64,000 nucleotides of DNA from Bacteroidales bacterium (GCA_028709785.1 JAQUTK010000011.1:33658-97657); one strand, 5' to 3'. Positions 19,921-28,575 are shown, numbered from the stretch's first letter. Program-made: numbers and translations. The notes: generated by a model not told the origin, from the letters alone.

Positions 19921-20517
19921 TTATGTAGCCAGATAAACAACATTCGTCCCCTTGCCGAAGCGTTGAATCAATCCTTTTATCATCCAGTTATTCAGGTCGC
20001 GTATGGCACGTGTTTTTGCGCAACCCGTGAGCCGTTCATAGTCTGTCCTTGACATTGCTCTGTTTGTCGACAGAAAGTGCAACGCCATCGCCAGCCTTTC
20101 CTCTATGGTTCGTTCCGGAATCACCGCACTCTTCGCTTTCCGCAGCAATCGCATCCCCGCCATTTTCTCCTTCAACCAGGAACTGGCGCGAAACCTCACA
20201 TTACCAAACCGCACCGAATCCGCATGGATGGCAGACTCCTCCTTTGATTCTTTACACTTCAGTGACGGAGAAAAGAAACCGAACCCCTCCAGTTCGACGG
20301 AGTTGCCCTCAGCCAATTGTCGCGCCATGGCTTCCGACACAGCCGAAAGCATGCCCAACAGTTCGCCCCGGTTAAAAGTCGAAGCATCGGCGATCTGATC
20401 CACCAATGTGCTGGTTGTCACCGTTTTCCCTTTTACTACCCGGGCATGCAGCCTGGGAGCCGAACTGCTCTCCGCTTTTCTGACCGGAGTTACAAACAAA
20501 TCATACAATGCACTCAT
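19921..20517 (-). CDS. HU-like DNA-binding protein with C-terminal winged helix
   Basis: 198 residues. Residues about 25-115 look like an HU/IHF-type fold of the Bacteroidetes HU-HIG group: STLVDQIADASTFNRGELLGMLSAVSEAMARQLAEGNSVELEGFGFFSPSL, then the beta-arm region. The extension FLSTNRAMSRTDYERLTGCAKTRAIRDLNNWMIKGL resembles a winged helix-turn-helix. Proteins of this group accompany mobile and capsule loci in Bacteroides. It precedes the DUF4373 gene on the same strand with a 163-base gap, so it may be a separate transcript. It could bend DNA at the replication module or regulate it. Confidence 0.75.
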   Translation of the reverse strand: MSALYDLFVTPVRKAESSSAPRLHARVVKGKTVTTSTLVDQIADASTFNRGELLGMLSAVSEAMARQLAEGNSVELEGFGFFSPSLKCKESKEESAIHADSVRFGNVRFRASSWLKEKMAGMRLLRKAKSAVIPERTIEERLAMALHFLSTNRAMSRTDYERLTGCAKTRAIRDLNNWMIKGLIQRFGKGTNVVYLAT

Positions 20518-20838
20518 AAATAGATACTACAACGAGGTCCTTTACCCCGGATAATTGAACAAATTTCATACTGAAGCGATCCTTTTCGCATGCCTATGCA
20601 AGCTCCGTTTCACGTTCGTGAAACGGAACAAACAACCTGATGTTTGGCGCTGCATATCCTTATAAAGATACAACATTATCAGGCGAAAAGCAAGAATAAT
20701 CACTTCTTAATTTAAGAAAAAAGGCGATAATAGAAGGAAATAATAATAAAGAAGCGAGATATTTGGAATAAAGAACTATTTTCGTCTCGGGAAAGAAGAT
20801 GCCCGGATCCTTATTGCTGCACCTTTAAAGAAATAGAT
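20518..20838. other. Intergenic region with perfect palindrome, divergent upstream region
   Basis: 321 bases without a gene, between the HU-like gene (minus) and the first propeller lipoprotein gene (plus). It contains the 10-base-arm palindrome at 20604-20627 and an A/T-rich stretch 20690-20790. The last 40 bases resemble the leader of the second propeller gene (see the duplication). No RNA gene and no clear full promoter were seen. Confidence 0.6.
20604..20627. repeat. Palindrome TCCGTTTCAC-N4-GTGAAACGGA
   Basis: Perfect 10-base arms around GTTC. The same core, CGTTTCAC-N4-GTGAAACG, recurs at 47419-47438. There is no T run after it, so it is not an ordinary terminator; an operator or mobile-element mark is possible. 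Confidence 0.6.
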
Positions 20839-22071
20839 ATGAAAAACTTAACGTGCTTAATTCCCGTTTTACTGTGTCTCTGTACAGTTTCTTTTTCTTC
20901 CTGTGAGAACAAGAAGCAAGTGAACAATGCGATTCAGGACTCTGCGGAGTCCCGGGAGATTCCTGTCATAAAGATCGAACCTCCTGATGAGAGCGACTTG
21001 AAACCGTTGTTGTTATCGGAGTTTGCTGATAGTATCAGTTATGTAAAGATGGATACTGATCCAAGTTATTTTGTTTCCTCTCCGTTTGCTTCTCAGACAT
21101 ATGAGGGTTGCTTTTTTGGGGTGGATATGCTCCATTTCTCGAAAGAAGGAAAGTTTATCTGCCGGGTAGGACAAATAGGTAGAGGCCCTGGAGAGTATAT
21201 CGCTCCTGTTATATGTATGGGAGTTGATCCGAAGAACAAAACAGTCTATATACAAGGCTATGGTATGAAGGATCATATTTTATTGAAATATTCGTTGACT
21301 GATGGGCAATATTTAGGTGTTCTGAGGAAAGAGTTCGCTATTAGCGATATGAAAATAAAGGGAATGGATGATGTGCTGCTAATGGCTTATAACCCTAGGG
21401 TAAAACAACAAACCAAGGTGAAACAGGATCTCATACTCTATAACACAGCACTTGATTCTGTGATGGATAGCAGAACGTTCGATCATCACAGTACTGCCAC
21501 TGTGAATAATGACTTTTCGGATAGAACGATATGGACTTCTTACCGTGATAAGATATACTACAGAAATGCTTTTGTGGATACTTTATTCTCCATCACAAAA
21601 GAAAAGATAACTCCATGTTTGATTATAGATCTGGGTAAGTATGCACTTCCTGTGGACTTTATGTACGGCGGTAATGATACTTATGAGAATATAATAATGA
21701 TAAATAGTATTCTTGTAGCCAGTAATCGTTTATTTATGCGATTTACATGTTACTCAAGTTTCGGATGTTTTTCTTATGATATAAGAAGCCGTTTTACGTA
21801 TATCTGTGATTTGAATGGCAAAAACGGTTCCTATTATGAACCGATGTTTACTAATGATTTGGACAATGGCCCCAATTATTATATCCCAGTTCGTGGAGAT
21901 GTGGATGTTATTGCAGTGGGAGATGTGGATGGTAAACGGCAGGATTATTACCTTCCAAATAATAAGATGGAGAAAAAGATGAAGGATAAAGATCGGTTCA
22001 AGCGACTCTATGAGGCCTCAAACCCGGTCGAAGATAATCCGATCATACGTACAATTCACTGGAAAGAATAA
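20839..22071 (+). CDS. 6-bladed beta-propeller lipoprotein, copy 1
   Basis: 410 residues with a lipoprotein signal (VLLCLCTVSFSSC; Cys at residue 22). The body resembles the DUF5128/6-bladed beta-propeller (NHL-like) family of Bacteroidales: ISYVKMDTDPSYF, GKFICRVGQIGRGPGEY, NKTVYIQGYG and similar blade motifs. Such lipoproteins sit on the cell surface or in the outer membrane; the ligand is unknown. A near-copy follows at 22162, separated by 90 bases. The first 90 and last 60 residues of the two are almost identical, while the central part differs much more. Confidence 0.8.
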   Translation: MKNLTCLIPVLLCLCTVSFSSCENKKQVNNAIQDSAESREIPVIKIEPPDESDLKPLLLSEFADSISYVKMDTDPSYFVSSPFASQTYEGCFFGVDMLHFSKEGKFICRVGQIGRGPGEYIAPVICMGVDPKNKTVYIQGYGMKDHILLKYSLTDGQYLGVLRKEFAISDMKIKGMDDVLLMAYNPRVKQQTKVKQDLILYNTALDSVMDSRTFDHHSTATVNNDFSDRTIWTSYRDKIYYRNAFVDTLFSITKEKITPCLIIDLGKYALPVDFMYGGNDTYENIIMINSILVASNRLFMRFTCYSSFGCFSYDIRSRFTYICDLNGKNGSYYEPMFTNDLDNGPNYYIPVRGDVDVIAVGDVDGKRQDYYLPNNKMEKKMKDKDRFKRLYEASNPVEDNPIIRTIHWKE

Positions 22072-22161
22072 AACGAACTGATCAGAAACTGTAGCCTTAA
22101 TGGCGACGATCTGTTCAAAAGATGCCAGAATCCTTAGTGTTTTACCTTTAAAGAAATAGAT

Positions 22162-23394
22162 ATGAAAAACTTAACGAGCTTAATTCCCGTTTTACTGTGT
22201 CTCTGTACAGTTTCTTTTTCTTCCTGTGAGAATAAGAAACAAGTAAACAATGCGAATCAGGAGGCTGCGGAGTCCCGCGAGATCCCTGTCGTAAAGATTA
22301 GACCTCCCGATGAGAGCGACTTGAAACCGTTGCTGTTATCGGAGTTTGCCGATAGTATCAGTTATGTAAAGATGGATACCGATCCGAGTTATTTTATTTC
22401 GACTCGATCGGCTTCTAAGACGGAAGAAGGGTATTTCTTTGGGCAAGATATGCTCCATTTCTCAAATGAGGGAAAGTTTATCTGCCGGGTAGGCCAAATT
22501 GGTAGAGGTCCTGGGGAATATGTCGCCCCTGTTATAAATAGGGTTGTTGATCGGAAGAACAAAATAGTCTATGTAAAAGGATATGGTACGAAGGATCATA
22601 TGTTATTGAAATATTCGCTGATCGATGGGAAATATGTAGGAACTCTGAATAAAAATTTCTTTGTTGGATGGATGAGTATAGTAGGAATGGACGATGTGTT
22701 TCTAATGGTTTATAACCCTAGAGCTAAACAAAATACCGAGGTGAAACAGGATCTCATACTCTATAACACAACTCTAGATTCAGTGATGGATACCAAAACG
22801 TTTGATCGTCACATTACTTCCACTGTGTATGATGACTTTAAAGGTATTCAGATCGTGACCTCTTACCGTGATAAACTATACTACAAAGATGCTTTTGTGG
22901 ATACTTTATTCGCCATCACAAAAGAAAAGATAACACCCTGTCTGGTTGTTGATCTGGGTAAGTATGCATGTCCTGTGGACGTTCTGTATGGTGGTAAAGA
23001 TACTTATGAGAATGTATTAACGATAAACAATATCCTTATAGCCGGTGATCGTCTCTTTATGCAATGCAGCTATTATTCAACTTTCGGAATTTTTTCTCAG
23101 GAAATGATACGCTATTTTATGTATATCTGTGATTTGAATGGCAAGAATGGTTCCTATTATGAACCGATATTCACCAATGATCTGGACAATGGTCCCAATT
23201 TTAGCATCAATATTTTTAAAGGCGTGGATGTTCTTGAAGTGGGAGAGGTGGATGGTAAACGGCAGGATTATTACCTTCCAAATAATAAGATGGAGAAGAA
23301 GATGAAAGACAAAGATCGCTTCAAGCGACTCTACGAGGCCTCAAATCCGGTTGAAGATAATCCGATCATACGGACAATTCACTGGAAAGAATGA
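22162..23394 (+). CDS. 6-bladed beta-propeller lipoprotein, copy 2
   Basis: 410 residues, the same length as copy 1, with the same lipoprotein signal and the same C-terminal segment (KDRFKRLYEASNPVEDNPII). Differences cluster in the centre (about residues 90-340, for example NKNFFVGWMSIVGMDDVF against the copy 1 segment REFAISDMKIKGMDDVLL). The non-coding 40 bases before each ATG are also similar, so the duplication unit included the upstream leader. The duplicated gene may have diverged to bind a different ligand. It ends 5 bases before a double-hairpin repeat (23399-23435). Confidence 0.8.
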   Translation: MKNLTSLIPVLLCLCTVSFSSCENKKQVNNANQEAAESREIPVVKIRPPDESDLKPLLLSEFADSISYVKMDTDPSYFISTRSASKTEEGYFFGQDMLHFSNEGKFICRVGQIGRGPGEYVAPVINRVVDRKNKIVYVKGYGTKDHMLLKYSLIDGKYVGTLNKNFFVGWMSIVGMDDVFLMVYNPRAKQNTEVKQDLILYNTTLDSVMDTKTFDRHITSTVYDDFKGIQIVTSYRDKLYYKDAFVDTLFAITKEKITPCLVVDLGKYACPVDVLYGGKDTYENVLTINNILIAGDRLFMQCSYYSTFGIFSQEMIRYFMYICDLNGKNGSYYEPIFTNDLDNGPNFSINIFKGVDVLEVGEVDGKRQDYYLPNNKMEKKMKDKDRFKRLYEASNPVEDNPIIRTIHWKE

Positions 23395-23398
23395 TACA

Positions 23399-23435
23399 AA
23401 CTGAAAGTTCAGTTTACTGCACCCCGTGATGCAGT
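23399..23435. repeat. Double-hairpin repeat, left copy
   Basis: A 37-base unit that recurs at 25221-25257 with three mismatches. It can fold into two hairpins, AACTGA-AAGT-TCAGTT and TACTGCA-N8-TGCAGTA (eight pairs with the next A). It lies between the second propeller gene and the AbiE operon. There is no T run, so terminator function is uncertain. Confidence 0.75.
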
Positions 23436-23472
23436 AATATGTTAGAAGAGAAATCTCCATAAAGAATCTGTT

Positions 23473-23509
23473 ATTATGTCGCAAATAGTTGCTATATTTG
23501 CGACATAAT
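23473..23509 (+). promoter_or_regulatory. AbiE promoter with palindromic operator
   Basis: A perfect 15-base inverted repeat, ATTATGTCGCAAATA at 23473-23487 and its complement at 23495-23509, with 7 bases between. The right half overlaps TATATTTG (23493-23500), an exact TAnnTTTG -7 box, so a bound protein would block RNA polymerase. AbiEi proteins are known to bind inverted repeats in their own promoters, so autoregulation is expected. The ATG of abiEi is 16 bases downstream. Confidence 0.8.
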
Positions 23510-23524
23510 TAATAAATAATTCGG

Positions 23525-24130
23525 ATGCAAAGTCTTGATGATAAGATAATTCAGAGCATTAAAAAATGCGGACGAGGGAAAATTTATTTTACCTCTGATT
23601 TTGTGCGTTATGGTGAGAGCAAATCAGCCAATAAAGCATTAGAGAGGCTTGTGAAATCTAATGATATAATACGCATTGCAAGAGGCATCTATTATTATCC
23701 TAAAATAGACAAAAAGCTGGGATTGGGTGTTCTTTATCCATCGTTAGAATCAATTGCCGAGGCGATTGCGAAGAGGGATAAAGCCAAGATTATTCCAGCA
23801 GGGGCTTACGCGCTCAATCGGATTGGGCTATCGACCCAAGTTCCGATGAATATTGTTTACCAGACTGACGGATCACCTCGAAAAATTAGAATAGGCAATG
23901 GTAAAGGTATTCAATTTATCCGTACAGCACCCAAAAAACTTGCCTACAAAAATGAGTTGAACCTGTTGATTGTTCTTGCTCTCAAAGAGATTACGGAAGG
24001 AAAAGTTACGGATGAACAAATTGCTCATATTAAGAAATTACTAACCAACGAACCAAAAGAGAGGATTATGCAGGATTTGCAACTGATGCCCTCATGGATT
24101 CGGTCGATAATAATGAAATGTTATGAATAG
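23525..24130 (+). CDS. abiEi: AbiEi-like antitoxin (DUF6088)
   Basis: 201 residues. The N-terminal region (QSIKKCGRGKIYFTSDFVRYGESKSANKALERLVKSNDIIRIARGIYYYP) is the winged helix-turn-helix of AbiEi/DUF6088 antitoxins. The rest (PAGAYALNRIGLSTQVP, then RKIRIGNGKGIQFIRT) is the C-terminal antitoxin domain. In type IV systems the antitoxin counters the toxin without direct binding and represses its own promoter. The gene overlaps abiEii by 8 bases (24123-24130), as usual for this pair. The upstream palindrome is the probable operator. Confidence 0.9.
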   Translation: MQSLDDKIIQSIKKCGRGKIYFTSDFVRYGESKSANKALERLVKSNDIIRIARGIYYYPKIDKKLGLGVLYPSLESIAEAIAKRDKAKIIPAGAYALNRIGLSTQVPMNIVYQTDGSPRKIRIGNGKGIQFIRTAPKKLAYKNELNLLIVLALKEITEGKVTDEQIAHIKKLLTNEPKERIMQDLQLMPSWIRSIIMKCYE

Positions 24131-25127
24131 CAGTTTTTTCTTCATCTCCGAAGCACAAAAACGCACGGTTATAGAGCAAGCTGGTCTGAAAATGAATTTG
24201 CCGGTACAAGCTATAGAGAAAGATTTGTGGGTAACTGTAATACTTCAAATATTATTCACTCTAAAATTTGCAGATAAATTGGTATTCAAAGGTGGAACAT
24301 CTTTGAGTAAGGTCTGGCGGATAATCAACCGCTTGTCCGAAGATATTGACATAGTTATAGACCGGGAAATCTTTGGAATGAGCGGAGATTTGACTATTAA
24401 ACAGATTAAATTGCTTCGTAAAAGATCATCTCTGTTTGTGAAAAACGAACTATGCGATGCTATGCAAGCAAAAATTATTGAGTTAGGGCTAAATGCCTAT
24501 TGTCAAGTAGAGGCTGAACCTGACGGTGATGGCGACAAAACCTATCCTGAACCACGTAGGATATTCATTCGATATAACACATTGTTTGATAACATGAACT
24601 ATCTTCTGCCTGTAGTAGTGCTGGAAGTTGGCTCACGTTCATTGTTCGAGCCCACGGAAAAACATAAAGTGAGGAGTCTTATTTCCGAGAATTTGCCTGT
24701 TAATACAGATATTACTGACATAGAAATTACTACTGCTGTGCCAGAAAAGACTTTTCTTGAAAAGGCTTTTTTGCTTCACGAGGTATTTACAGCAGGTGGT
24801 ATAATGGAGGCTAATCGCAAATCGCGTCACCTCTACGATTTGGAGCGAATGATGGATAGAGATTTTGCATTATCGGCAATTACCAATGATGAGTTGTGGC
24901 GAAATATTCATCACCACCGCGAGCTATTTACCCGTGTCAGTGGGGTTGATTACAGTTCGGATATTCGTCCGAGAATATCTATTATTCCTCCCGAAAGCGT
25001 TATTGAAGACTGGGAAATGGATTATGTTGCTATGCAAAGGTCTATGATTTATGGTGACTCCTTGCCATTTGAAATGCTTTTAGATCGATTAAGAGAATTG
25101 CAAAACAGGTTTCATGAGAAAAAATAA
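24123..25127 (+). CDS. abiEii: AbiEii/AbiGii-type nucleotidyltransferase toxin
   Basis: 334 residues. The nucleotidyltransferase core is explicit: KGGTSLSK at residues 56-63 and RLSEDIDIVID at 70-80, giving the GGTS-x-DxD motif that binds metal and NTP. A later Lys/His-rich region (AVPEKTFLEKAFLLHE, then RKSRHLYDLERM) matches the rest of the AbiEii family. These enzymes transfer nucleotides, probably onto tRNA or GTP-related targets, and abort phage infection. The pair forms one operon. Intact motifs suggest an active toxin. Confidence 0.9.
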   Translation: MNSSFFFISEAQKRTVIEQAGLKMNLPVQAIEKDLWVTVILQILFTLKFADKLVFKGGTSLSKVWRIINRLSEDIDIVIDREIFGMSGDLTIKQIKLLRKRSSLFVKNELCDAMQAKIIELGLNAYCQVEAEPDGDGDKTYPEPRRIFIRYNTLFDNMNYLLPVVVLEVGSRSLFEPTEKHKVRSLISENLPVNTDITDIEITTAVPEKTFLEKAFLLHEVFTAGGIMEANRKSRHLYDLERMMDRDFALSAITNDELWRNIHHHRELFTRVSGVDYSSDIRPRISIIPPESVIEDWEMDYVAMQRSMIYGDSLPFEMLLDRLRELQNRFHEKK

Positions 25128-25220
25128 TTGTTGATTCCGCTTCATATCTCTTTTTGAGGTTGCAGCGGTCTGAAGGTTATTCACACCTTGAATCCAAATC
25201 CACCGATGAATATACGGGAT

Positions 25221-25257
25221 AACTGAAAGATCAGTTTACTGCACCCAGTGATACAGT
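25221..25257. repeat. Double-hairpin repeat, right copy
   Basis: The same 37-base unit as 23399-23435 with three mismatches (at repeat positions 10, 27 and 32). The first hairpin keeps perfect AACTGA/TCAGTT arms; the second is weakened. It lies between abiEii and the convergent fadD gene. Confidence 0.75.
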
Positions 25258-25273
25258 GAGTCTTGTGCGTCTC

Positions 25274-27172
25274 TCACAAAGCATTCTTGTTCGCGTCATT
25301 CAGAATGTTCTTCCCTTCGGCCGTGTACATGAAATCAATGCGTGATTGGTAGGCCTTTTCAATCTTTCCGCGTACCATCTTCATGGTGCTGTTGATCATG
25401 AGGTTTTGTTCGGTAAACGGTTCCGATAAGACAGCAAAAGTGGCAGGAAGCCAACGGTCAGGGAATAAGGCGCTGAGAGCACCGCCTGTTTTATATTTTG
25501 CAATTTCTTCCTGTAAAATGCGTAAGGCGGCTTCCTTTCCTTCTTCACTCTCAGGCTGCAGCTTCAGGTGTTTCAACCTGAGTTTCAATTGCTCTTTGTT
25601 GGGAACGATTAACGCGGTGGTATAGGGACTTTGATTGTTGTACAACATGATCTGATCAATACATGGGGAGTGACCAACCAATGCTTCCTCAATGCCTTCG
25701 GGACTGTATTTCTCTCCGTCGCTTCCGATAAGTAAACTCTTGAAACGTCCTAACACATAGAGCAATCCGTCTTTACCGAGATAACCCAGGTCGCCCGTGT
25801 AAAGCCATCCATTGCGAACGGTCTCAGATGTGGCTTCGGGGTTTTTCCAATAGCCGGCCATCACATTCTCTCCACGAATCACAATCTCTCCTTTTTCGCC
25901 GACAGGGAGTTCTTTTCCTTCGATGTTCAGAATCTTCAGGTCCATCGGCTTGACCAATACGCCGCTGGAACCAAACCGATGCTTGTATGGACCGTTGGAC
26001 GATATGATCGGAGTTGCTTCGCTCAGACCGTACCCCTGATACATCGGGATGCCGATGGCGTAAAAGAATTCCTGAAGATCTTTGCCCAATAATGCACCAC
26101 CACCGACGAAAAACCGGAGCTCGCCTCCAAAGTTCGCCCTGATTTTGGAGAAGAGTATCTTGTCAAAAAGAGAAACCAGAGGTGTAAGAACGATTCTCCA
26201 GCCGGTACCTTTGTTTAGCCCATCCCCATTGTAGAGATAGGAGGTGCGGAGCGCAATAGTAAAGATGGAAGAGGTGACCTTGCCTTTTGACCGGATTCCT
26301 TGTTCGATGTTTTTACGGAAATTCTTAGCCAGAGCGGGAACGCTAAGAATCAGATTGGGTTTCACCTCTTTGATATTTAAAGGGATATTCTTCAGCGACT
26401 CCATCGAGGTGCGCCCCGTTTGCACGGTTGCCACCGAACCGCCGACAGCCATAAAGATATAAAAGCCGACTACGTGAGCAAAACAGTGGTCGAGCGGCAG
26501 TATGATTAAGGTACGCCAACTCTCATCCAGATCCATCAGGGTCAGAGCTTGCTCTACATTGGCCGTATAGTTGCGATGCGTAAGGACGACTCCTTTCGGG
26601 TCGGCTGTTGTTCCGGAGGTGTACGTAATGGTTGCGTAATCATCGTTTCCAAGAGAGTGGGCTACACGAAGAAACTCTTCTTCGGAATGACTTTCCATAT
26701 ATTTTCGGCCTTTATCCCTGATTGTATTGATGCTGATCTCTTTTTCCTGATAGTCGGGCATCTCGTCAAAAACAATGATTTGTTGGATGGAAGGCAACTG
26801 GTCGGCAATGGTTCTGATCTTCTTCAACTGACTTCCCGATACCAAGATGTATTTTGCTTCGGCATGCGTGAGTCTGAACAGCAGATCGTTGCTCTCTTCC
26901 AGTTTGACGGAGAGGGGCACGTTGACGGCGCCGGCATAAAAGAGAGCCAGTTCGCTCATGATCCACAGATTGCATCCTTCCGAAAGAAGCGCGATCTTAT
27001 CCCCTTTTTCTACTCCTAATGCCCGAAGTCCCGCGCCCAGAAGATACACCTCTTCTTTCACCTCTTTATAAGTTGTCGTCTCAAACTGTTCGGTTTTCTT
27101 TTCCAGAAGAAAAATGTTGTTGGAAAATTGACGGACGGATTGTTCGAACAAATCAATGATTGTTTTTTGCAT
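25274..27172 (-). CDS. fadD: Long-chain acyl-CoA synthetase (AMP-binding)
   Basis: 632 residues from the ATG at 27172; a TTG at 27184 is a weaker alternative. Activates fatty acids to acyl-CoA through acyl-AMP. The AMP-binding signature YTSGTTADPKGVVLTHRN is intact, followed by QGYGLSEATPII, YTGDLGYLGKDGLLYVLGR and the C-terminal Lys motif region TMKMVRGKIEK. The protein begins MQKTIIDLFEQS without a signal peptide, so it acts in the cytoplasm or on the inner membrane. The chain length preferred cannot be told. It appears monocistronic. Confidence 0.93.
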   Translation of the reverse strand: MQKTIIDLFEQSVRQFSNNIFLLEKKTEQFETTTYKEVKEEVYLLGAGLRALGVEKGDKIALLSEGCNLWIMSELALFYAGAVNVPLSVKLEESNDLLFRLTHAEAKYILVSGSQLKKIRTIADQLPSIQQIIVFDEMPDYQEKEISINTIRDKGRKYMESHSEEEFLRVAHSLGNDDYATITYTSGTTADPKGVVLTHRNYTANVEQALTLMDLDESWRTLIILPLDHCFAHVVGFYIFMAVGGSVATVQTGRTSMESLKNIPLNIKEVKPNLILSVPALAKNFRKNIEQGIRSKGKVTSSIFTIALRTSYLYNGDGLNKGTGWRIVLTPLVSLFDKILFSKIRANFGGELRFFVGGGALLGKDLQEFFYAIGIPMYQGYGLSEATPIISSNGPYKHRFGSSGVLVKPMDLKILNIEGKELPVGEKGEIVIRGENVMAGYWKNPEATSETVRNGWLYTGDLGYLGKDGLLYVLGRFKSLLIGSDGEKYSPEGIEEALVGHSPCIDQIMLYNNQSPYTTALIVPNKEQLKLRLKHLKLQPESEEGKEAALRILQEEIAKYKTGGALSALFPDRWLPATFAVLSEPFTEQNLMINSTMKMVRGKIEKAYQSRIDFMYTAEGKNILNDANKNAL

Positions 27173-27199
27173 CTGATTATACAATTAGAAAATAGGATG

Positions 27200-27207
27200 C
27201 AAAGATA
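27200..27207 (-). promoter_or_regulatory. -7 box of fadD
   Basis: Minus strand TATCTTTG, a TAnnTTTG match 27 bases before the ATG at 27172. It supports that start over the TTG at 27184. Confidence 0.5.
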
Positions 27208-27290
27208 TATATTTTGGCCTTTTCACACGAATATCTTCCGTTTATCAGACATTGTGTTTCGCCAACAGGTGAAAAAGAGTGGGAAAGCAC

Positions 27291-27320
27291 TTGATATATA
27301 AAAGGAAATGTATACCTTTG
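27291..27320 (+). promoter_or_regulatory. Promoter of rplY-pth operon
   Basis: TACCTTTG at 27313-27320 with TTGA at 27291-27294, 18 bases apart. The leader of about 85 bases before rplY contains a small inverted repeat (TCAC ... GTGA, 27340s); its role is unclear. Confidence 0.65.
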
Positions 27321-27409
27321 TACCCGCTTTTCGAACTCACTTTCGTGTGATGGGAAATAAAGGAGAGCAAAATAATCCTGATTTTTGAGTAACACAAACA
27401 ATTAAACAA

Positions 27410-27982
27410 ATGAAAACAATTGAAATTACTGGTACGCTAAGAGAAGAGTTTGGAAAAACAACCTCTAAAGCATTGCGTAAAGCAGGCTGCGTGCCATGCG
27501 TTATCTATGGTGGTGAAGAAAACATTCACTTTTATGTAACCAATGAAGGAGTTCGTAACCTGGTTTATTCTCCTGATATTTACTTGGTAAATCTGACAGT
27601 TGGTGCTAAAAAATGCACGGCAATATTGAAGGATCTTCAATTTCACCCGGTAAGTGATGCACTGTTGCATATCGACTTTATGGAAGTTTTTGCTAACAAA
27701 CCAATCGTTATGAATGTTCCGGTTGTGTTGGAAGGTCTTGCTAAAGGTGTTCAGGCCGGTGGTAAATTGACACTGGAGAGAAGAACAATTGCCGTAAAGG
27801 GATTGTATAGTGACGTGCCTGAAAAACTGTTTGTGAAGGTAGAAGACCTCGGTCTTGGTAAGACTATCCAGGTGGCAGAGTTGTCGTTCGACAAACTGGA
27901 AATTGTTAGCCCGAAAGAAAATGTTGTATGTTCGGTTAAACTGACAAGAGCTGCAAGAGGTGCTGCTTCTGAAGGCAAATAA
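27410..27982 (+). CDS. rplY: 50S ribosomal protein L25/Ctc
   Basis: 190 residues, the long CTC/TL5 form with an N-terminal L25 domain (KTIEITGTLREEFGKTTSKALRKAGCVPCVIYGGEENIHF) and a C-terminal beta domain (VNVPVVLEGLAKGVQAGGKLTLERRTIAVKGL; the first residue is M in the actual chain). It binds 5S rRNA. The gene is followed by pth after 16 bases, a common pairing of translation genes. Confidence 0.97.
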   Translation: MKTIEITGTLREEFGKTTSKALRKAGCVPCVIYGGEENIHFYVTNEGVRNLVYSPDIYLVNLTVGAKKCTAILKDLQFHPVSDALLHIDFMEVFANKPIVMNVPVVLEGLAKGVQAGGKLTLERRTIAVKGLYSDVPEKLFVKVEDLGLGKTIQVAELSFDKLEIVSPKENVVCSVKLTRAARGAASEGK

Positions 27983-27998
27983 TACGAAACACTAACGA

Positions 27999-28562
27999 AT
28001 GAAGTATCTGATTGTAGGTTTGGGTAACATTGGTGAAGAATATCAAAATACCCGACACAACATAGGATTTAGAGTATTGGATGCCTTAGCTAAGGCATCC
28101 AATACTGTTTTTATCGACAAGCGTTACGGAGCTGTAGCCGAATTGTCCATAAAAGGCCGCACCTTGGTGCTCTTAAAACCGTCAACCTATATGAATTTGA
28201 GCGGTAACGCGGTGCGATATTGGTTGCAGCAGGAAAAGATTCCTGTTGAAAATATGCTGGTGGTTGTGGATGATCTGGCTTTGCAAGTGGGTACCTTGCG
28301 CTTGAAGACCAAAGGGAGCGATGCCGGACACAATGGACTCAAGCACATTGCTCAAATCCTCGGTACGCAAGCATATAATCGATTGCGTTTTGGGATTGGC
28401 AATGATTTTCCGAAAGGCGGACAGGTTGATTTTGTGCTCAGCTCATTTAAAGAGGAAGAAGAGTCTGCTTTGATTCCCCGTTTTGAACTGGCCTGCGATA
28501 TCATTCGCTCTTTTGCTTTGGCAGGAGTGGAGAACACAATGAACCAATACAATAACAAGTAA
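27999..28562 (+). CDS. pth: Peptidyl-tRNA hydrolase
   Basis: 187 residues. Releases tRNA from stalled peptidyl-tRNA. The N-terminal [19 protein letters not shown] holds the catalytic His; [13 protein letters not shown] and [28 protein letters not shown] follow in the expected order. It is 16 bases after rplY and 13 before the S4 protein gene. Confidence 0.97.
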   Translation: MKYLIVGLGNIGEEYQNTRHNIGFRVLDALAKASNTVFIDKRYGAVAELSIKGRTLVLLKPSTYMNLSGNAVRYWLQQEKIPVENMLVVVDDLALQVGTLRLKTKGSDAGHNGLKHIAQILGTQAYNRLRFGIGNDFPKGGQVDFVLSSFKEEEESALIPRFELACDIIRSFALAGVENTMNQYNNK

Positions 28563-28575
28563 ACTATCAGACCGG

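Noticed and set aside
17048..20517. Complete prophage or integrative element
   Set aside because: No integrase, att-like tRNA target, terminase, portal or capsid genes were found in or around the module.
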